DNA of 64,000 bases from Paenarthrobacter sp. JL.01a (GTDB lineage Bacteria > Actinomycetota > Actinomycetes > Actinomycetales > Micrococcaceae). The position numbers and the translations under genes were made by a program. Within the stretch, counting starts at the first letter, position 1. Every line of letters starts with the position of its first letter. The stretch spans positions 806,001-870,000 of the forward strand of contig NZ_CP104877.1 of NCBI RefSeq assembly GCF_025452095.1, read 5' to 3'. Shown piece after piece: positions 63,906-64,000 of the stretch. Below the pieces are notes generated by a model that made no database searches, had not been told where the DNA came from, and saw nothing but the letters and a program-made list of their open reading frames with translations.

Positions 63906-64000
63906 GTGCATGGACCGCCACTGACATTACTGGCCTGCGGATTGACAACGTAACTGTGGATGAGCTGTCGAAGATCCGGAGCTTGCTTGCTGAGTGGAGC
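63902..64000 (+). CDS. Start of next structural gene, probably portal (cut off)
   Basis: GTG 63902 overlaps the terminase stop by four bases and the frame is open to the window end (WTATDITGLRIDN, VDELSKIRSLLAEW). Portal is expected after terminase; too little is visible to confirm. Confidence 0.5.
   Translation, partial: MSAWTATDITGLRIDNVTVDELSKIRSLLAEWS

Overview
The window reads as a high-GC actinobacterial chromosome of the Arthrobacter/Paenarthrobacter type. Support: strong G/C third positions in most genes, GTG and TTG starts, GGAGG-type ribosome sites, and gene families typical of soil Micrococcales (two-domain Lrp regulators, paired CNNM/CorC membrane proteins, hydroxyquinol catabolism, actinophage-style small genes). 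Assignments come from reading the sequence and remembered families; no database was searched.

Region 1 (1-14.4 kb) looks like resident chromosome. A cut-off Gfo/Idh/MocA protein, a DeoR regulator and an AGE-fold sugar isomerase that keeps the YihS catalytic numbering (H248, H383) suggest the edge of a sulfoquinovose or mannose locus. Next come an Lrp/AsnC regulator facing an amidase and, divergent from the amidase, a five-gene set: DUF5058 membrane protein, second membrane protein, M20 amidohydrolase, class III CoA-transferase and a fused carboxyltransferase. This resembles an uptake and breakdown system for an amide-linked acid. A perfect 16-bp hairpin separates it from two CNNM/CorC genes.

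Region 2 (14.4-46.3 kb) is an integrated island bounded by two 50-bp direct repeats that match the 3' part of a tRNA-Thr(CGT). It has a tyrosine integrase, an excisionase-like protein, winged-helix proteins next to iteron-like repeats, a broken tnpB and an HNH nuclease. Its cargo is an aromatic-catabolism block: MFS transporter, M20 amidohydrolase, ACMSD-type decarboxylase, FADH2 monooxygenase with flavin reductase, hydroxyquinol 1,2-dioxygenase, maleylacetate reductase, then 3-oxoadipyl-CoA thiolase and 3-oxoadipate CoA-transferase. Together these can take a hydroxylated aromatic through hydroxyquinol, maleylacetate and 3-oxoadipate to acetyl-CoA and succinyl-CoA. A 1604-residue single-chain restriction-modification enzyme follows.

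Region 3 (46.3-64 kb, continuing past the window) is a second element in tandem at the same tRNA sequence: a temperate prophage. It carries an integrase, divergent repressor and Cro-like genes around an array of GAGTAC sites, a long run of tiny overlapping early genes, a recombination module (YqaJ exonuclease, SSB, RusA resolvase), HNH nuclease, small and large terminase, and the first codons of the next structural gene. Neither tRNA-Thr copy in the window is complete; the intact gene should lie to the right of the window.
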